This document shows positions 60,874-64,000 of a DNA stretch of 64,000 bases, piece after piece. A program made the translations under genes and the position numbers. How positions within the stretch are numbered: position 1 is the stretch's first letter; each line of letters begins with the position of its first letter. The stretch comes from Limnoglobus roseus (lineage in GTDB: Bacteria; Planctomycetota; Planctomycetia; Gemmatales; Gemmataceae), in NCBI RefSeq assembly GCF_008254045.1, contig NZ_CP042425.1:8880163-8944162 (forward strand). Reading direction: 5' to 3'. The notes under the pieces are model-generated. The model did not search any database and was not told where the DNA came from. It saw only the letters and a program-made list of their open reading frames with translations.

Positions 60874-62502
60874 CTAATCCTTCGCCCCCTGGCGGGTGGC
60901 GATCGGCACGTACCCGATCTCCAGGCCCTTCGGCGGGGTGACGAGTACGCCCGGGTCGAGGTCGGCGAGCTTGCCGGTCGTGGGCGGCGGCAGGTAGTCT
61001 CGGTCCTTCGTCCACGCCCGGTGCAACAGCTCCACCCGCTTTTGGATCGCCTCCCGCTCGGCCGCGGTCAGGTCGGCGTTCAGCAGGGCGGGCTGGTCGG
61101 CGAACCGGTACCAGGAGTACGCGACGACACTGCCGTCGCCGAGCTTCGCCTCGAACGGCCCGGCCGCCGGGCCGGGCTTCTTCCAACTGCTCGCCGGCTC
61201 GTCGGGGGTGACGTAGGGCCGCCGGTCCGGCCCCCGCCGCTTCGGGAACTCGACCTTCGCCAGGCCGGTCTCGGCGGGCACGTCCTTCGCGTCCACCACG
61301 GCCCATCGGTCCTTGTCCTTCTTGTCCTTCTCCAGGCGGTAGTACTCGGGGAGGGTGACGAGGCCGCCGTCCCGTGCGACCGCGCCCTTCGCCCACCGGT
61401 ACCCGTAGGCGGTGTCGTCGAGGGCGGCGGGGGTGGCGAACGAACTCCAGGCGACGGGCGCCTTCTTCTCCCGCAGGGTGTTCGGCGGGTAAATCTGCCA
61501 CGTCGCCCCGCCGCCGTCCTTGAAGGTGTGTACGGCGGCCGCCTTCGGGTCGATCGTGCCGCTCGCCGCCGGCCCGCCGTTGAACCACGCGGCCACGCCG
61601 TCCCACAGGGCCGTCCGGTTGTACGCCGTGATGCGGTGGATGAGCGGCGCCTCGCCCTCGGCTCGTGCCGGGAACTGCGTCGGGGCGACCCGCGCGTAGG
61701 TGTCGCCCTTCGCGTCCCGAGCGAGGAACGCCGGGACGTGCTGCGTCTCCATCTGCACCGCCTTGTTCGGCTCGGCCGGCCGGGCGTCGAGGAACATCCC
61801 GCCCAGGTCGGGCCGCTCCAGGGTCGGCTTGGACCAGAAGTAGGGCACGAAGAATGCGACCGGCCCCTTGAAGTTGCCGGTGTTGAGGAACAGGGTCCAG
61901 GACTGGTTCCCGGTCGGCACGGCCGCCCCGGCGGTCGTCGTCTTGGCGGCGGTCAACGGCAACGGCAGGTAGCCGTACCCGAACAGTTCGCCGGCTGTCC
62001 CCTGCTTCAGGTTCAGCCCGTCCGGCGGCCAGAGGACCCACGGGCTGAGCTGGGCAATGGCGTAGTGGCCGGCCGGCTTCTTCCAGTCGCGGCCCTTGCC
62101 GGCGCCGGGGCCGTTGGCCCACTCAGCGAAGTTGAGGGCCACCCCGCCCATGATGAACTTCGGCGTCTCGGTGGCGAACCGCGTGTCCCGCCACCACCCG
62201 AGACCGCCCTCGATGTCGGAGTACGCCTTCTCCGGCTTCGGCCCGTCGTACTGCGCGAACATCCACGTCCCGAACAGGCCGCTCTGGAAGTCCTGACCGG
62301 GGTAGTTCCTTAACAGCGGCCACGCGGCCACGTACATCGAGAACCCGGCGTTGTAGGTCTTGTCCACCTTGCCGTGCGGGACGAGCAGGTAGCCGGCCAT
62401 CTCCGCCTTCTGCGGCGACTGGTCCGCCGCCGTGACCGTGGCGGCACAGCAAGCGAGCAACAGGGCCAGGCACGCCCCGGCTCCGTGGGATCGGTTCGAC
62501 AT
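60874..62502 (-). CDS. Secreted protein of unknown function
   Basis: 542 residues from ATG 62502, GGAGG nine bases upstream, with a signal peptide (GACLALLLACCAATVTAA). The chain is aromatic-rich and single-domain-like (GFSMYVAAWPLLRNYPGQDF, SGLFGTWMFAQYDGPKPEKA, FVPYFWSKPTLERPDLGGMF). I do not recognise a family or catalytic motif. It is likely a planctomycete-specific extracellular protein. It lies 29 bases after the acetylesterase-like gene on the same strand, so the two probably share a message. Confidence 0.75.
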   Translation of the reverse strand: MSNRSHGAGACLALLLACCAATVTAADQSPQKAEMAGYLLVPHGKVDKTYNAGFSMYVAAWPLLRNYPGQDFQSGLFGTWMFAQYDGPKPEKAYSDIEGGLGWWRDTRFATETPKFIMGGVALNFAEWANGPGAGKGRDWKKPAGHYAIAQLSPWVLWPPDGLNLKQGTAGELFGYGYLPLPLTAAKTTTAGAAVPTGNQSWTLFLNTGNFKGPVAFFVPYFWSKPTLERPDLGGMFLDARPAEPNKAVQMETQHVPAFLARDAKGDTYARVAPTQFPARAEGEAPLIHRITAYNRTALWDGVAAWFNGGPAASGTIDPKAAAVHTFKDGGGATWQIYPPNTLREKKAPVAWSSFATPAALDDTAYGYRWAKGAVARDGGLVTLPEYYRLEKDKKDKDRWAVVDAKDVPAETGLAKVEFPKRRGPDRRPYVTPDEPASSWKKPGPAAGPFEAKLGDGSVVAYSWYRFADQPALLNADLTAAEREAIQKRVELLHRAWTKDRDYLPPPTTGKLADLDPGVLVTPPKGLEIGYVPIATRQGAKD

Positions 62503-62531
62503 GAACAACCTCCGCAGGTGGTGGTGGGCGC

Positions 62532-64000
62532 TCACTCGGCGGGCTTCTTCGCGCACAGCTTCTTCATTGCGTGGCCCATCGCCTCGCCGATCAGGTAGTA
62601 CGTCTCGGCGTTGGTGTTCCAGTGGTACGCCTGGCCGGTCGGCGACACGTCCTTGTCCCGCCAGAACGCCTTCGTGCCGACGAACGCGACGGTCCCACGG
62701 AACTCCGGATACTCGGCCACCGCCGCTTGGGCCTTCATGAGCGACAGCGCCCGCGGGTGTTTCTCCTCCACGCCGCTCATCCCGTCTCGGCGATGACGAA
62801 CGGCAGGTCCTTCACCCCGAGGTCCGTGCGGATGTCGCGGATGAAGTGGGCCAGGTTCTTCTCGTACTCGTCGTTGAACGCCTGGTTGACGCGGTCGTTC
62901 CACCCCTGGTGCCAGCCGAAGCCGGCGAGGTCGTACCCGCGGTCGCCGAACGCCGGGAACTCCGTCTTCAGGTTCTTCAACACGGCCTTCGTGCGATCGA
63001 CGATCTCCTTGTAGTACGGCCCGACCTCTCCGCCGGCGCTCGGGGGGCGGAAGTCCTTCCCCAGGCTCTTCCCACCCCACGCCAGCTTGACGAGTAGCAC
63101 GGGTTCCTCGAAGGCGTCGCCGACGACCGTGCCGAAGCCAAGTTCCGGGCCGATCCGGTCGTCCTTCGCCCCATACCCGACGGTCAGCTTGCCCTTGCGG
63201 TCGAGGTAGTGAATCCACACATCGTCGCGGACGATCCACTTCCCGTCCTTGGCGACCAGGTGTTTGAACGTGTCCGCGGTGGCCTTGTCCTTGACGAGGA
63301 ACTCCAGGCTGCCCTTGCCCCCGTTCCGCTTCGGGTCGGCCACGATGAACCCTTGCCCTTCCATGTTCGACTGCCCGGCGAGGACGAACACCTTCACCGG
63401 CTGGTTCGCGGCGCCGACGGGCTTCGGCGGGTTCAGGAGGGCCTCGGCGAACGCCCGGCCGACCGGTGCGAGGATCTTCGCCGCCCCCAGGTAGTGGTAA
63501 CCGCCGTTCGAGACGCCCGCCTTCAACCGCTTCCGTTCGTCCAATTGGAATTCCGCTTCGCGGGCCTTGGTCCGGGCCTCTTCCTTGACCTTCTCGCTCG
63601 GCTTGGGGTCCATCTTTCGGAAGTCTTGTTCGAGCTTGTTGCTAATCCGATCCCAGCGCTGCTGGAGGGCGTCGAGGTCGTCGTCCCAGAACGGGGCCGT
63701 CTCCACGGCGACCACGCTCCCCTTGAACTCGTCGAGCGACGCCGGCTTCCGCTGGGCCGCGCGGAAGTGCATCATCGGGGGCTTCTTGTCGCCCGTCAGC
63801 CCGTCGATGCCCATGACGCCGATGACCACGGGGAGCTTCGGCGCGGCCAGGTCCTTCCGCACGTCGCGGATCAGGTGGCCGAGCAACTCCGCGTACAAGT
63901 CGTACCCGCCGGGCTTGTTCTGGTCGGGGTACGTCCAGCCGTCGACATAGTCGTTGAACCCCTGGAACCAGACGAACCCGGCCAGCTCGTACCCCTGCTT
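62532..64000 (-). pseudogene. Two-domain sialate O-acetylesterase-like gene, 5' end beyond window, one frameshift
   Basis: The minus-strand frame enters at the right edge (YELAGFVWFQGFNDYVDGWT, LIRDVRKDLAAPKLPVVIGV), the end of a first SGNH/SASA esterase domain. A linker with a coiled coil follows, then a second domain: VKVFVLAGQSNMEGQGFIVA (Ser block GQSNM), VLLVKLAWGGKSLGKD, YDLAGFGWHQGWNDRVNQAF (His/Asp block). The frame is lost at the C run 62781-62783 by one base after PFVIAETG and the tail MSGVEEKHPRALSLMKAQAA, HWNTNAETYYLIGEAMGHAM ends at 62532. The single-base change in a short run may be a sequencing error. Family members remove acetyl groups from sugars. Confidence 0.75.

Overview
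The window looks like chromosomal DNA of a planctomycete of the Gemmataceae type. It is very GC-rich and carries lineage-typical genes: a DUF1501 protein, a PSCyt1/DUF1587-DUF1592-DUF1588-DUF1585 cytochrome next to a DUF1552 protein, three membrane Ser/Thr kinases fused to TPR or WD40 solenoids, an ECF sigma factor next to one kinase, and many secreted proteins. No rRNA, tRNA or CRISPR array was seen. Species-level placement is not possible from reading alone.

Layout. 1-2.2 kb: a PAS sensor cut by the left edge, and a CheY-like receiver gene with a coupled small ORF. 2.5-5.6 kb: a DUF1501 gene among gene fragments (small-protein pair, Fis-type HTH tail, WD40 piece, integron-integrase-like tail). 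5.7-11.3 kb: single-ORF cassettes (DUF4291, unknown, pentapeptide repeat, ankyrin), all on the plus strand, separated by 96-97 bp elements that start GCCGAAC and end GTTCGGC. These resemble integron attC sites, and one is split by an IS110-type element. 11.4-16.8 kb: an IS3 remnant, an M24-fold pseudoenzyme, small unknown genes, and an ECF sigma/kinase pair. 17-23.8 kb: a transposase relic, a large kinase-TPR gene, a YgjP-type metallopeptidase, and a helicase tail. 24.1-29.2 kb: a three-gene outer-surface operon (PSCyt1/DUF1592, DUF1552, secreted unknown). 29.5-33.8 kb: a transposase relic, a truncated copy of the recombinase element, a second helicase tail, and a frameshifted GmrSD-type restriction gene. 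34-37.2 kb: an RND adaptor followed by an RND-family protein with no transmembrane helices. 37.4-40.3 kb: an intact DUF2924 / large serine recombinase / HTH operon. 40.4-43.9 kb: a kinase-WD40 gene. 44.2-52.5 kb: a decaying element with an unknown gene pair, an element sigma factor, prim-pol, a RepA-like ATPase, an iteron-like region, a ParB-methylase, an HTH protein, and an intact pair of small paralogous proteins. 52.6-64 kb: envelope and catabolic genes (beta-lactamase-fold fusion, Popeye-like membrane protein, six-haem cytochrome with a P460-like domain, SEL1-C39 protease, a secreted unknown, and a two-domain sialate-O-acetylesterase-like gene cut by the right edge).

How they fit together. 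The accessory stretches at 5-11 kb, 29-33 kb and 37-52 kb look like successive mobile-element arrivals in different stages of decay. The same leader motif occurs at 30.05, 37.39 and 47.56 kb. The same small-protein pair occurs four times, intact only at 51.96-52.49 kb. Broken genes show two signatures: single-base changes in G or C runs, and in-frame stops mostly explained by C-to-T or G-to-A changes. The first could be sequencing error; the second looks like real decay. The strongest candidates for something new are the integron-like cassette array and the transmembrane-less RND porter protein paired with its adaptor.
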